38,915 nt of DNA, taken from the NCBI RefSeq assembly GCF_019037185.1, contig NZ_JAHHXM010000027.1, forward strand, positions 1 through 38,915. Reading direction: 5' to 3'. This document shows positions 1 through 9,186 of this stretch, one piece after another. Every line of letters starts with the position of its first letter. The first letter of the stretch is position 1. The DNA comes from Oceanobacillus caeni. GTDB taxonomy: Bacteria; Bacillota; Bacilli; Bacillales; Amphibacillaceae. The position numbers were made by a program, and so were the translations under genes. The notes beneath the pieces were generated by a model. The model was given only the letters and a program-made list of their open reading frames with translations. It ran no database searches and was not told where the DNA came from.

Positions 1-77
1 ACGTGGAACAATCCATGAATGGTTGTTGTGCAAAAAAACTTAATCTTTTTGTGTCCAAAAACTTGACGTAGATCCAA
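1..77. repeat. Left copy of 77-bp terminal inverted repeat, IS end (ISL3-like)
   Basis: Bases 1-77 are the exact reverse complement of 38839-38915. Read inward from the right copy, the terminus is GGATCTACGTCAAG followed by a TTTTTGGACAC stretch, which resembles the ends of ISL3-family insertion sequences (family assignment from memory, not searched). Only the outer tip of the element is inside the window and no transposase frame is visible. The likely reading is that two copies of one IS bound the contig. Confidence 0.6.
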
Positions 78-851
78 GTTTCATGGACACTCTTCGGTTA
101 AGTTCCTACAATTAAATCTAGAAGAGTGTCCAATGAAACATAAGTAAACTGGGAATCGATATAATGATCACTTTCAAGAAATGAATCGTTCTGTTTATCA
201 TTATTGTCAATGAGCAATAAATTTAAGTAGTGATATACCATATCTGAAATAACCATATATACATAGATTAATGAGAGTTGCTCTATTGTGACAATATCTT
301 TACTTAAATTTTCAAACAGCCTACTCCGTTCAAATTAACTGATTAATTCAATACCCTGACCCACTTTAATTAATCCAATCACTCTTAATTGATATTACCA
401 AAATTCTTGCTTTTCCACTCTATAGTATCTACATAATTTTTATTATAATACTTTTTTAAACTTTATAAAACACATTCTCAAATTTTTCCTTCTCCTTTTC
501 TTATACTCATATTTTTAATTGGCCCTTCAACTTTAAGTTTATATAATTCAACGACGTTCTTCTTATAAATCGTTTAAAAACTCTTATCAGATTCTAAACA
601 AATTATAACTTTTATATTGACATCTTCTGCATATGTCATAAAAAAGGTTATAGAAATCCTCTTTTTACATCTTTGTAACGCTTCAATAACTCTCAGTTGC
701 GATTGTAAACATAAATTTAATAATTGTTCGGGTATTAAACATTTTCTCTCCTTACCCTAAACGATGTATGAGTATTGCGGACGGTTTCCTTCTGGATATG
801 GTTTTCTGTAATTATTACAAGTAAACTTATAAGATTAATAAAAATAAATCA
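78..851. other. Gene-poor, AT-rich, probably decayed region with a short IS-like inverted repeat
   Basis: No convincing gene is seen. At 81-136 there is an inverted repeat whose arms read TGGACACTCTTC (83-94) and GAAGAGTGTCCA (122-133); such tips resemble IS3-type ends and may be a remnant or miniature element. A minus-strand frame is open from 334 down to 101 (78 codons). It encodes a plausible peptide containing the stretch LSLIYVYMVISDMVYHYL but has no good start or ribosome site, so it is probably a gene fragment. The remainder to 851 holds nothing I can name. Confidence 0.4.
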
Positions 852-890
852 CCGAATTCTATTGACAGAAGAATTCGGATAATATAGAAT
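852..890 (+). promoter_or_regulatory. Promoter with overlapping palindromic operator for the sulfate permease unit
   Basis: A sigma-A type promoter is visible: TTGACA at 862-867, a 17-nt spacer, and TAGAAT at 885-890. A perfect inverted repeat, CCGAATTCT (852-860) and AGAATTCGG (870-878), brackets the -35 box and looks like a repressor site. CymR is the usual cysteine-responsive repressor of sulfur genes in Bacillaceae, but I cannot show that this palindrome is its site. Confidence 0.6.
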
Positions 891-936
891 TGATTTAAAT
901 TTCCAGATGAATAATATAAATGCTTATTAGTCAACT

Positions 937-988
937 AAAGGCATCTTTCTAATCGGTTATGTGACCCGATTAAAAAGGTGCCTTTTTT
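937..988 (+). terminator. Terminator-like hairpin in the leader of the sulfate permease gene (possible attenuator)
   Basis: The left arm starts AAAGGCATCTTT (937) and the right arm ends GGTGCCTTT. Together they form a 20-bp stem with one G-U pair and one mismatch around a 9-nt loop (957-965), followed by a run of T to 987. It lies about 40 nt downstream of the predicted transcript start and 40 nt upstream of the ATG at 1028, so it sits between promoter and gene. An upstream segment (ATGC 920-923 and TTAG 927-930) could pair with GCAT 941-944 and CTAA 935-938, competing with the stem; this antiterminator is inferred and weak. Confidence 0.6.
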
Positions 989-1027
989 GTCGTTTAAAAT
1001 CAATCGAACACAGAAAGGGGGGAAACG

Positions 1028-2806
1028 ATGTCTTTGGAAATGATTGCCGTACTTGTTTTGATTATCGGGATGCTCGTGTGCTTGTTATTAGAAGTAGCGC
1101 AACCGGGAATGATCATTTTTTCAGTTTTAATTATCTTATTAATTACCGGGATTTTGACTCCAGAAGAAGCATTCAGTGGCTTATCTAATGAAGGAATGCT
1201 TACAGTTGCTCTTTTATTTATTGTTGCCGGTGCAGTACAAAAAAGTGGCGTTATTGACCGAGTGATGAAATATTGGTTGAAAAATAGTCGTACACAAACA
1301 GATGCGATGATGCGTTTTTTTGTACCTATTGCGATGTTTTCTGCATTCCTTAATAACACACCTATTGCAGTCACATTTACACCGATTATAAAAAATTGGT
1401 GTGAGGAGCACGGGTTTTCACCATCGAAATTCCTGATTCCATTATCTTATGTCACGATTTTAGGTGGAACCATTACACTCATGGGAACTTCTACAAACCT
1501 TGTCGTTCATGGGATGTTACTTGATTATGGTTTGGAGGGATTTTCATTATTTACACTAACAGTGATTGGAATTCCAATAACACTGGTTGGCTTTCTTTAT
1601 TTATTCACAATAGGGAAAAAATTGCTACCTGATCATAAAGGATTTCGCCAACAAGTGAAGGAAGATGTGAAGTCGTATATTGCGGAAATGGAAGTAGAGG
1701 ATTTCTTTCCACATGTGAATCAAAGTGTTATGAAAGCAGGATTACGTAACTTAGATGGATTATATTTAATTGAAATTATTCGTCGAAATGAACGTGTTTC
1801 TCCCGTTCGAAATTCAACCATTATTCAGGCCGGCGACCGCTTGATCTTTGCAGGGGAGATAGCTACAATCGCTGAGTTGCAAAAAATCAATGGCTTAAAG
1901 CTAAGAACGGGCACAGAGCTTGAACTTGATGACCTTAAAAATGGTAAAACAAGTTTAATCGAAGCAGTTGTTTCTCATCAGTCCGTGCTTTTATCCAAGT
2001 CTATTAAACAGTCGCAGTTTCGTTCACGCTACGATGCAGGTGTGATTGCGATCCACCGGAATAATGAACGAATTCACGGGAAGGTTGGGGACGTTATTTT
2101 GAAACCGGGGGATTCCTTATTGTTATTAGCGGGCATGGATTTTGTAGAGAAGTATCAACAAGCAAATGATTTTTACGTTGTTTCCCAATTAGATCCGCCG
2201 AAAACTCTGAATCAAGATGCTTGGAGAGATTGGTTTTCCATTACGCTTTTCATTGGAATGATTATAGTTGTATCGATTGGCTGGTTGTCCATGGTTAAAG
2301 CAATGGCATTGGCAGTGGTTATCTTGTTCATTACAAAAATGATACATGCGGAAGAAGCGAAGAAATATATACAATTTGATGTATTACTAGTAATCGCAAG
2401 TTCATTCGGAATTGGCGTAGCAATGACAAAAACAGGGTTAGCAGAATGGATAGCGTCAGGTTTACTGGTAGTAAGTGCATCATCTGGAATCATAGTAGTT
2501 TTAATCGTGTTGTATATTTTGACGAACATTTTTACTGAATTTCTTACAAACAGTGCTGCTGCGATTCTAATGTTGCCGATTGGTTTAGAAATGGCTCAAT
2601 CTTTAGAACTTAATCCAATGGGAGTTGCAGTATTGATCGCGATTGCGGCTTCAGCAAGTTTTATTACACCAATCGGCTATCAAACCAATTTAATCGTTTA
2701 TGGCCCAGGTGGTTATAAATTTAGTGACTATGTAAAAGTAGGCACACCACTAAGTGTATTAGTGATGATTACAGCAATAACCGTTATTTATCATGTTTGG
2801 TTTTAG
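1028..2806 (+). CDS. SLC13-family permease with two TrkA-C domains, probable sulfate transporter
   Basis: This is an integral membrane transporter of 592 residues with the usual SLC13/DASS layout: an N-terminal helix bundle, two soluble TrkA-C (RCK_C) domains at about 203-290 and 300-385, and a C-terminal helix bundle. Family signatures are visible in both halves: NNTPIAVTF (109-117) with GTSTNLV (153-159), and TNSAA (about 507) with [10 protein letters not shown] (about 550). Members with this architecture move sulfate, other oxyanions or dicarboxylates with sodium. Sulfate is inferred here from the next gene, cysC, whose start is 14 nt downstream of the stop, and from the assimilation operon that follows. 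The start is set by an AG-rich ribosome site at about 1013-1023. Expression is probably controlled by the operator and hairpin upstream. Substrate is the main uncertainty. Confidence 0.85.
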   Translation: MSLEMIAVLVLIIGMLVCLLLEVAQPGMIIFSVLIILLITGILTPEEAFSGLSNEGMLTVALLFIVAGAVQKSGVIDRVMKYWLKNSRTQTDAMMRFFVPIAMFSAFLNNTPIAVTFTPIIKNWCEEHGFSPSKFLIPLSYVTILGGTITLMGTSTNLVVHGMLLDYGLEGFSLFTLTVIGIPITLVGFLYLFTIGKKLLPDHKGFRQQVKEDVKSYIAEMEVEDFFPHVNQSVMKAGLRNLDGLYLIEIIRRNERVSPVRNSTIIQAGDRLIFAGEIATIAELQKINGLKLRTGTELELDDLKNGKTSLIEAVVSHQSVLLSKSIKQSQFRSRYDAGVIAIHRNNERIHGKVGDVILKPGDSLLLLAGMDFVEKYQQANDFYVVSQLDPPKTLNQDAWRDWFSITLFIGMIIVVSIGWLSMVKAMALAVVILFITKMIHAEEAKKYIQFDVLLVIASSFGIGVAMTKTGLAEWIASGLLVVSASSGIIVVLIVLYILTNIFTEFLTNSAAAILMLPIGLEMAQSLELNPMGVAVLIAIAASASFITPIGYQTNLIVYGPGGYKFSDYVKVGTPLSVLVMITAITVIYHVWF

Positions 2807-2819
2807 GAGGGAAAATATC

Positions 2820-3419
2820 ATGACAAAGTCAACCAATATTGTTTGGCATGAATCAGAAGTAACAAAGGCAAAACGCCAGGAATTAAACGGTCACAAAAGC
2901 GCTATTCTTTGGTTTACAGGACTATCCGGTTCGGGAAAATCCGCGATTTCAGTGAAGTTGGAAACAGCATTGCTTGAATTGGGGATTCACACCTATCGCC
3001 TTGATGGTGATAATGTTCGTCATGGTTTAAATAAAAATTTAGGATTTAGTTCAGAGGATCGAACGGAAAACATACGCAGAATTGGTGAAGTGTCCAAATT
3101 AATGGTTGATGCAGGGTTGTTTACATTAACAGCTTTCATCTCCCCATATCAAAATGATCGTGATCAAGTGCGTGAACTGGTTGAGGCCGATGAATTCATC
3201 GAAATTTATGTAAAAGCAAGTTTAGAAACATGTGAAAAACGTGATCCAAAGGGACTTTATAAAAAGGCAAGATTGGGAGAAATAAAGAATTTCACGGGTA
3301 TCGATGCTCCATATGAGGCACCTCGTGAACCTGAAATAACGCTTGATACGACGGAGTTAAGCATAGAAGAATCTGTCGAAGTCATCCTTACTTATCTAAA
3401 AGATAACAAGTATATCTGA
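2820..3419 (+). CDS. cysC: Adenylyl-sulfate (APS) kinase
   Basis: CysC phosphorylates APS to PAPS using ATP in the cytoplasm. The 199-residue product has the P-loop GLSGSGKS (34-41), the APS-binding [10 protein letters not shown] segment (62-71) and the family motif FISPY (106-110), and its length is normal for a stand-alone CysC. I chose the ATG at 2820 because AGGAGGG (2805-2811) sits 8 nt before it; an in-frame start at 2793 would lie inside the permease gene and add residues unlike the family. It is co-transcribed with the permease and separated from cysH by a new promoter, whereas in Bacillus subtilis cysC lies inside the cysH operon (general knowledge). Confidence 0.95.
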   Translation: MTKSTNIVWHESEVTKAKRQELNGHKSAILWFTGLSGSGKSAISVKLETALLELGIHTYRLDGDNVRHGLNKNLGFSSEDRTENIRRIGEVSKLMVDAGLFTLTAFISPYQNDRDQVRELVEADEFIEIYVKASLETCEKRDPKGLYKKARLGEIKNFTGIDAPYEAPREPEITLDTTELSIEESVEVILTYLKDNKYI

Positions 3420-3467
3420 AGATGCCATGCTTTTGAAAAAAGGGGTAAGTATTTTTTTAAAACATAC

Positions 3468-3496
3468 TTGACGTATCGGAATAATTGGTATATTAT
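3468..3496 (+). promoter_or_regulatory. Promoter of the cysH operon
   Basis: TTGACG (3468-3473), a 17-nt spacer and TATTAT (3491-3496) form a good sigma-A promoter. The spacer contains GGAATAATTGGTAT, which resembles the AT-rich GGAAT-containing sites bound by CymR in Bacillus; this match is impressionistic. No terminator separates cysC from this promoter, so some read-through from the upstream unit is possible. Confidence 0.6.
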
Positions 3497-3506
3497 AATT
3501 AATAAA

Positions 3507-3648
3507 TATTAGCCGACTAGAAACCTAGAAGCTAATAAGGTATGAATTCCATAACTATGATAAATAAAATTATTTATAAAAGCATTTCGCTGACTATACA
3601 AACTAGAGGCGACTTTAATCAACTGTTGATTAAAGTCGCCTATTTTTT
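3507..3648 (+). promoter_or_regulatory. Structured leader of the cysH operon with a terminator-like hairpin
   Basis: The leader starts with a hairpin, TATTAGC (3507-3513) pairing with GCTAATA (3531-3537) and enclosing a second stem CTAG/CTAG. It ends with a perfect palindrome: the arms at 3607-3623 and 3625-3641 begin AGGCGACTTTAATC, giving a stem of about 16 bp, followed by six T (3643-3648). The ribosome site and ATG at 3662 come directly after. This arrangement suggests transcription attenuation. It matches neither the S-box (SAM-I) nor the T-box consensus. Confidence 0.6.
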
Positions 3649-3661
3649 AAGGGGGATGTTC

Positions 3662-4381
3662 ATGACGAAGTTGACATACGATTCGTGGTATACGTATGAC
3701 GGTGATTTTTTCCATGATAGTGAAGATGAATCCAAAGGTGCGTTAAACGTATTAAAGTGGGCTTATGACACTTATGATAATGAACTTGTGTATGCTTGTA
3801 GTTTTGGGGTTGAAGGTATTGTGATGATTGATTTAATCTCGCAAATAAAACCGAATGCCAAGGTAGTGTTTCTCGATACTGGTCTTCATTTTCAAGAAAC
3901 GGTAGATCTCATTCAAGAAGTGAAGCAGCGGTATCCACAATTGGAAATTGAAATGAAAAAGCCTGTCTTAACGGTAGAAGAGCAAGCTGAAAAATATGGC
4001 GATAAACTGTGGGAAAGACAGCCGGACCGCTGTTGTTATATGAGGAAAGTGATTCCTCTTAGGGAAACATTAAGTGGTGTAACTGCGTGGATATCTGGGC
4101 TTAGGCGGGAGCAATCACCAACAAGGAAAAAGACTAATTTTATTAATAAGGATGAAACGTTCCAATCGGTTAAAATCTGTCCGCTTATTCATTGGTCTTG
4201 GACGGAGATTTGGGACTACGTGAAGAAATATCAGTTGGCCTATAACCCTCTTCATGATCAAGGTTATCCAAGTATCGGTTGTTTTCCTTGTACATTGCCT
4301 GGCGACACAAAGAGTGGATCAAGGGAAGGGCGTTGGGCAAATCACTTAAAGACAGAGTGCGGCTTGCATCAAAAATCATAA
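3662..4381 (+). CDS. cysH: APS/PAPS reductase, iron-sulfur type
   Basis: CysH reduces activated sulfate to sulfite with thioredoxin as donor. The 239-residue protein has the PP-loop-type CSFGVEG (46-52), LDTGLHF (71-77), the paired cysteines CC (124-125) and CFPC (207-210) that bind a [4Fe-4S] cluster in APS reductases, and the C-terminal ECGLH (232-236) carrying the catalytic cysteine (C233). Bacillus enzymes of this type accept APS and PAPS, which fits the presence of both cysC and sat here. The frame stays open upstream to 3542, but that stretch is the leader hairpin. The ATG at 3662, preceded by AAGGGGG at 3649-3655, gives the family length. First gene of the long operon. Confidence 0.95.
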   Translation: MTKLTYDSWYTYDGDFFHDSEDESKGALNVLKWAYDTYDNELVYACSFGVEGIVMIDLISQIKPNAKVVFLDTGLHFQETVDLIQEVKQRYPQLEIEMKKPVLTVEEQAEKYGDKLWERQPDRCCYMRKVIPLRETLSGVTAWISGLRREQSPTRKKTNFINKDETFQSVKICPLIHWSWTEIWDYVKKYQLAYNPLHDQGYPSIGCFPCTLPGDTKSGSREGRWANHLKTECGLHQKS

Positions 4382-4398
4382 TAAATGGGGGAATTTAC

Positions 4399-5547
4399 GT
4401 GAGCTTAAGCCAACCACATGGTGGGAAATTAATTAATCGATGGAATCCTGATTTTCCATACAGTACGATAACGGAATCTGTAGAACTAGACGAAATTTCA
4501 ATCAGTGACTTGGATTTAATTGGAACCGGTGCTTACAGTCCTTTAAGTGGATTTCTCACGGAAGCAGATTATCATTCTGTTCTCACTAATATGAGATTGA
4601 CAACAGGTGAGCCGTGGACCATTCCAATTACACTACCAACAACAGAGGAGAATGCAGCGAGAATCACGGTTGGCAGTTTTGTGAAATTGGTGAAAGATGG
4701 AGAAGTCTACGGGGTAATAGAAGTGTCAGATATTTTTACACCGGATAAGGAAAAGGAAGCACAACTTGTATATCAAACAACAGAGCAGAAGCATCCAGGC
4801 GTGAAAAAGTTGTTTGAACGTCCAGATGTGTATTTGGGTGGAATCATTACATTAATTAAACATCGCCCACTGGATGAGTTTTCTGATTACAGGTTCGAAC
4901 CGAGGGAAACACGTGAGAAATTCCAAGCGCTTGGGTGGAAGACAGTCGTTGGATTTCAAACAAGAAATCCGGTTCATCGGGCACATGAATATATTCAAAA
5001 GTCTGCTTTAGAAATAGTGGATGGTTTATTTCTAAACCCACTAGTAGGTGAAACGAAGTCAGACGATATTCCAGCAGATGTTCGCCTGAAAAGCTATGAA
5101 GTATTACTAGAAAACTATTATGCAAAAGACCGTGTGTTTTTAGGTGTATTTACGGCAGCAATGCGCTACGCAGGACCAAGGGAAGCTGTTTTCCATGCGA
5201 TGGTAAGAAAGAACTTTGGCTGCACACATTTTATCGTTGGCCGTGATCATGCTGGTGTTGGTAATTATTACGGGACATATGATTCCCAAAAAATATTCAG
5301 TAACTTTACGGCAGAAGAACTCGGGATCCAATTATTATTTTTTGAGCATAGCTTTTATTGCAATCAATGTGCGAGTATGGCAACACCAAAAACATGTCCA
5401 CATGATGCAAGTGACCATGTCATCTTGTCAGGTACGAAGGTAAGAGAAATGCTCCGCAACGGTGAGCAGCCACCAGCTACCTTTAGTCGTCCAGAAGTGA
5501 TTAATGTATTAATAGCAGGATTGCAGCGGGAAAAAATCGAAAACTAG
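4399..5547 (+). CDS. sat: Sulfate adenylyltransferase (ATP sulfurylase)
   Basis: Sat activates sulfate with ATP to APS, the first assimilation step. The product is 382 residues, the typical Bacillus length. It has an N-terminal PUA-like domain and a catalytic domain with [12 protein letters not shown] and GRDHAGVG. A cysteine-rich segment (YCNQC, then KTCPHD) near the C-terminus is conserved in this branch and may hold zinc. The GTG at 4399 is chosen because GGGGG (4387-4391) lies 7 nt upstream; the frame extends back to 4279 only by overlapping cysH. It follows cysH by 17 nt. Confidence 0.95.
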   Translation: MSLSQPHGGKLINRWNPDFPYSTITESVELDEISISDLDLIGTGAYSPLSGFLTEADYHSVLTNMRLTTGEPWTIPITLPTTEENAARITVGSFVKLVKDGEVYGVIEVSDIFTPDKEKEAQLVYQTTEQKHPGVKKLFERPDVYLGGIITLIKHRPLDEFSDYRFEPRETREKFQALGWKTVVGFQTRNPVHRAHEYIQKSALEIVDGLFLNPLVGETKSDDIPADVRLKSYEVLLENYYAKDRVFLGVFTAAMRYAGPREAVFHAMVRKNFGCTHFIVGRDHAGVGNYYGTYDSQKIFSNFTAEELGIQLLFFEHSFYCNQCASMATPKTCPHDASDHVILSGTKVREMLRNGEQPPATFSRPEVINVLIAGLQREKIEN

Positions 5548-5587
5548 TAATTTTACGGAGTGGTAATGGTAAGAGGGAGGAAAAGAG

Positions 5588-6367
5588 ATGGGGAAAGTAT
5601 ATATAGTAGGGGCTGGGCCCGGTGATGTTGATTTAATCACTGTTAAAGGAAAGAAGGCTATTCAAGAAGCAGATGTTATCCTGTATGATCGTTTAATTAA
5701 TAAGAAATTGTTAGATTATGCGAAAGCAGGTGCAGACTTGCTTTATTGCGGAAAACTTCCAACCTATCACGCTATGAAACAAGAGACAATTAACTACTTT
5801 ATGGTTAAGTATGCAAAGCAAGGAAAGGTTGTTACCCGTCTCAAAGGCGGGGATCCGTTCGTTTTTGGCAGAGGAGCAGAAGAAGCGCAGGCACTTGCGG
5901 AAAATGGAATCGTCTTTGAAGTGGTTCCAGGAATTACATCGGGAATTGCTGCCCCTGCTTATGCAGGCATCCCTGTCACCCATCGTGATCTCAGTTCTAG
6001 TTTTGCTATTGTAACTGGTCATATGCAGGCTGGTAAAAATGACACGATTCACTGGGAAAGCCTTGCAAAAGGTATTGATACGTTGGCCATTTACATGGGT
6101 GTCGGTAATTTACCTTACATTTGCGAGCAATTGATGAAGAATGGTCGACCTGAAAGCACGCCGGTTTCACTCGTACATTTGGGAACAATGGAAGAACAGC
6201 ATACGATTACTGGCACGCTTTCTACCATTGCTGAAATTGCAAGAAAGTCTGAAATAAAAAATCCAAGTATGATTATTGTCGGAGAAGTTGTGAAACTAAG
6301 AGAGGAAATTCAGTGGTTTGAACAAAAAGGATTGAATCAAAGAATCATGGAGGAAACATTTGTATAA
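5588..6367 (+). CDS. sumT: Uroporphyrinogen-III C-methyltransferase (siroheme synthesis)
   Basis: SumT transfers two methyl groups from S-adenosylmethionine to uroporphyrinogen III, giving precorrin-2. The 259-residue protein shows the family landmarks VGAGPGDVDLIT near the N-terminus, ADVILYDRL, GGDPFVFGRGAEE and the VVPGITS segment. It corresponds to ylnD in the Bacillus subtilis cysH operon. A strong AGAGGGAGGAAAAG ribosome site precedes the ATG. With sirC and sirB it supplies the siroheme needed by CysI. Confidence 0.95.
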   Translation: MGKVYIVGAGPGDVDLITVKGKKAIQEADVILYDRLINKKLLDYAKAGADLLYCGKLPTYHAMKQETINYFMVKYAKQGKVVTRLKGGDPFVFGRGAEEAQALAENGIVFEVVPGITSGIAAPAYAGIPVTHRDLSSSFAIVTGHMQAGKNDTIHWESLAKGIDTLAIYMGVGNLPYICEQLMKNGRPESTPVSLVHLGTMEEQHTITGTLSTIAEIARKSEIKNPSMIIVGEVVKLREEIQWFEQKGLNQRIMEETFV

Positions 6368-6384
6368 CTACCCGGAAGGTGTGA

Positions 6385-7140
6385 ATGGATATGCAGGCCG
6401 TTTTATATGTTGGTCATGGCAGCCGGATAAAATCAGGTGTCGAAGAAGTTATTCATTTTATTGAACGTTGCAAACCACTGATCGATGTTCCGATTCAAGA
6501 AATTTGCTTTTTAGAATTAGCGAAACCAAGTATTGAATCGGGAATTGCAGTCTGTGTTGAAAAAGGTGCCACACATATTGCTGTCGTCCCTATCCTTCTT
6601 TTAACGGCGAAACATGCCAAAGAAGATATTCCAGCAGAAATCGAAATTGGGAAGAACAAGTATCCAAACGTCACTTTTACATATGGAAGTGCACTTGGGA
6701 TTCATACGAAAATGATAGATAGTCTATACGACCGGATACGTGAACAACAGGTAGCTATTAGGAACGATGCATCTGTTTTACTTGTAGGGAGAGGTAGTAG
6801 TGATCCAGCTGTCAAGCGTGATTTAACCAAGATTGCTCAACTGCTGAAAGAAAAATATGCGATTAACCAAGTTGATGTTTGTTTCCTTTACGGGGCAAAG
6901 CCTAGTTTTGATGAGGCATTGCAAAAACTAAAGCAAACGGCTAAAAAGCAAGTATTTATTATTCCGTACTTATTATTCACGGGAATTTTAATGAATAATA
7001 TAGCAAAAAAAATTTCTGACCAATCAACCTCCGAAGAACAGTTCATCCTCTGTGAAAACCTTGGTTATCATAAAAATACCCAAGAAGTACTGGTAGAACA
7101 GGTAAAGGGGTTACTTGAGAAAGAACCGAATCTAAATTGA
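6385..7140 (+). CDS. sirB: Sirohydrochlorin ferrochelatase, CbiX type
   Basis: SirB inserts Fe2+ into sirohydrochlorin to complete siroheme. The 251-residue protein has two CbiX-like repeats. The first carries VGHGSR (9-14) with the metal-site histidine H11, and the second carries a LLVGRGSSDP segment. The length is close to Bacillus SirB. It starts 17 nt after sumT, with GGAAGGTG as ribosome site. A CbiX cobaltochelatase would look similar, but the operon context favours iron. Confidence 0.9.
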   Translation: MDMQAVLYVGHGSRIKSGVEEVIHFIERCKPLIDVPIQEICFLELAKPSIESGIAVCVEKGATHIAVVPILLLTAKHAKEDIPAEIEIGKNKYPNVTFTYGSALGIHTKMIDSLYDRIREQQVAIRNDASVLLVGRGSSDPAVKRDLTKIAQLLKEKYAINQVDVCFLYGAKPSFDEALQKLKQTAKKQVFIIPYLLFTGILMNNIAKKISDQSTSEEQFILCENLGYHKNTQEVLVEQVKGLLEKEPNLN

Positions 7141-7162
7141 TTTTCTTGAAAGGATGGTATGG

Positions 7163-7312
7163 ATGTCAAATCGTAAACAAAATAATATCAATCTTACCAT
7201 TGAAAAAATTAATACGATGCTAGAAACGATGAATTATGGGCGTATTACATTAGTCATCCAAGATAACTATGTCGTTCAAGTTGAAAAAAGTGAAAAAATC
7301 AGATTGAAATAA
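7163..7312 (+). CDS. Small YezD-family protein (DUF2292)
   Basis: This 49-residue gene lies between sirB and cysJ. Its pattern (ITLVIQDNYVVQVEKSEKIR toward the C-terminus, an amphipathic N-terminal segment before it) matches the YezD/DUF2292 family of small proteins often found next to sulfur-assimilation genes. The function of the family is not known to me. The ATG at 7163 has AAAGGA (7148-7153) 9 nt upstream; an in-frame ATG at 7154 is too close to that site. No enzyme motif, signal peptide or membrane segment is present. Its place inside the operon suggests a regulatory or accessory role in sulfite reduction (inference). Confidence 0.75.
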   Translation: MSNRKQNNINLTIEKINTMLETMNYGRITLVIQDNYVVQVEKSEKIRLK

Positions 7313-7346
7313 TCGGAAGTTCCGTTTGTGAAAGAGGTGGAAAGAA

Positions 7347-9161
7347 ATGCAACTTCAGGTAAAAAACAGTCCCTTTGATGAAAAACAGGCAGAACTACTT
7401 AACCAGCTTCTGCCAATGTTGACGGAGACGCAACAAATTTGGTTGGGAGGATATTTAAGTGCAATCCCAACAGGTAGTAAGCCGCAGATATCTGGAAGTA
7501 CAGCTGTGCAGGAAGTTCCTGCATCTGTAACGGAAGTCACCATTCTATATGGGTCACAGACAGGTAATGGTCAAGCGTTGGCAGAAGACTTCTCTAAAAA
7601 GTTAAAAGCACAGAATTTCCAAGTAACCCTTGCTTCAATGAGTGATTTTAAACCGAAGACATTAAAAAAATTGGAGAACCTGTTGTTGATTGTCAGTACG
7701 CAAGGTGAAGGTGACCCACCAGATAATGCCTTGCCATTTTATGAATTTGTTTTTAGCAAAAGAGCGCCAAAGTTAGATCAGTTAAGTTATTCTGTTTTGT
7801 CCTTAGGAGATAGTTCCTATGATTCTTTTTGCGAAACGGGAAAACAATTTGATGCACGATTGTTAGAATTAGGTGCCAAACAAATGAGTCCTCGTATTGA
7901 TTGTGACTTGGATTATGATGATCCGGCTGCAGAATGGTTTGCAAGTGTCACATCGAAATTAACAGAATTACAGGAGAAAACGGGTGGAATTTCTAATAAG
8001 CAAGCAGCAGCTACTTTGGAAGTTGTGGAAAAATCGACTTATTCAAGAACGAACCCTTTTCAAGCTGAAGTCCTTGAAAATATAAATTTGAATGGACGTG
8101 GATCGAATAAGGAAACACGTCATCTGGAATTATCACTCGAAGGATCTCATTTAGAATTTGAACCAGGGGATAGCTTAGCTATTTACCCAGAAAATGATTC
8201 CGTTTTAGTAGATAGCTTGATTGCGGAGATGGGGTGGGATGCTGCAACGCCAATACAGTTGAAGAACGACGAGATCATTCCATTGGAAGAAGCATTACGT
8301 AAGCATTACGAGATTACGGTATTAACGAAACCACTACTGCAAAAGCTGGCACTGCTTTCGTCTAATAATAACCTAAAGGAATTATTGCATTCGGAGCAAA
8401 CCGAAGCATGGAAGGAATATAGTTATGGCCGAGATTTATTAGATGTTGTACGTGATTTTGGACCGTGGGATATTCCTGCTGATGAATTTGTTTCGATTCT
8501 TAGAAAGATTCCTGCTCGACAATATTCTATCGCAAGTAGCTTTAAGGCAAACCCGGATGAGGTGCATCTCACAATCGGGACGGTTCGTTATGAGGCACAT
8601 GGTCGTATTCGGGAGGGGGTCTGTTCCGGACAATGTGCTATACGTACAGAACCAGGTGATACCTTGCCGGTTTATGTTCAGCGTAACGATAATTTTAGAT
8701 TACCAGACGAACCTGATACACCATTGATTATGGTTGGGCCTGGTACTGGAGTCGCCCCATTCAGAGCGTTTTTGGAAGAATGGGAGGAAATTGATGCAAG
8801 CGGGAAAACATGGTTGTTCTTTGGCGATCAACATTTCGTTACAGATTTTCTGTATCAAGTTGAGTGGCAGCGATGGCTGAAGGAAGGTGTGCTAACACGG
8901 ATGGATGTAGCATTTTCTCGTGATACAGACGAAAAGGTTTATGTGCAGCACCGGATGCTGGAAAGAAGTCAAGAACTTTTCCAATGGTTAGAAGAAGGAG
9001 CAGTCATTTATGTTTGTGGTGATGAAAAGCACATGGCAACCGATGTCCATGCTACCTTACTCAAAATCATTGAAAAGGAAGGCGGCATGAGTGCAGAGGA
9101 AGCAGCGGATTATTTAGCTAAACTGCAACAGCAGAAGCGATATCAACGTGATGTATATTGA
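7347..9161 (+). CDS. cysJ: Sulfite reductase (NADPH) flavoprotein alpha subunit
   Basis: CysJ carries electrons from NADPH through FAD and FMN to CysI. The 604-residue chain has a flavodoxin domain (about 65-205, with YGSQTGNG at 68-75), an FAD-binding ferredoxin-reductase domain with RQYSIASS (391-398), and an NADPH domain with GPGTGVAPF (464-472) and a VCGDEKHMA segment near the end. The length and order are standard. It begins 34 nt after the YezD-like gene, with GAGGTGG as ribosome site, and is followed closely by cysI. Confidence 0.95.
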   Translation: MQLQVKNSPFDEKQAELLNQLLPMLTETQQIWLGGYLSAIPTGSKPQISGSTAVQEVPASVTEVTILYGSQTGNGQALAEDFSKKLKAQNFQVTLASMSDFKPKTLKKLENLLLIVSTQGEGDPPDNALPFYEFVFSKRAPKLDQLSYSVLSLGDSSYDSFCETGKQFDARLLELGAKQMSPRIDCDLDYDDPAAEWFASVTSKLTELQEKTGGISNKQAAATLEVVEKSTYSRTNPFQAEVLENINLNGRGSNKETRHLELSLEGSHLEFEPGDSLAIYPENDSVLVDSLIAEMGWDAATPIQLKNDEIIPLEEALRKHYEITVLTKPLLQKLALLSSNNNLKELLHSEQTEAWKEYSYGRDLLDVVRDFGPWDIPADEFVSILRKIPARQYSIASSFKANPDEVHLTIGTVRYEAHGRIREGVCSGQCAIRTEPGDTLPVYVQRNDNFRLPDEPDTPLIMVGPGTGVAPFRAFLEEWEEIDASGKTWLFFGDQHFVTDFLYQVEWQRWLKEGVLTRMDVAFSRDTDEKVYVQHRMLERSQELFQWLEEGAVIYVCGDEKHMATDVHATLLKIIEKEGGMSAEEAADYLAKLQQQKRYQRDVY

Positions 9162-9186
9162 GACAAGAGTGAGAGGAGTTAACGAA

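Noticed and set aside
1000-1411. Minus-strand frames inside the permease gene and similar shadows elsewhere
   Set aside because: They lie entirely within strong genes on the opposite strand, with biased composition and no ribosome sites.
3507-3661. S-box (SAM-I) or T-box in the cysH leader
   Set aside because: Neither the SAM-I core elements nor the T-box sequence AGGGTGGNACCGCG can be found; the leader is structured but of another kind.
3542-3661. Upstream extension of cysH by 40 codons
   Set aside because: These codons are the terminator palindrome and leader. The ATG at 3662 has the ribosome site and gives the family length.
4279-4398. Upstream extension of sat by 40 codons
   Set aside because: It overlaps the end of cysH in another frame and lacks a ribosome site. 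The GTG at 4399 gives the standard 382 residues.
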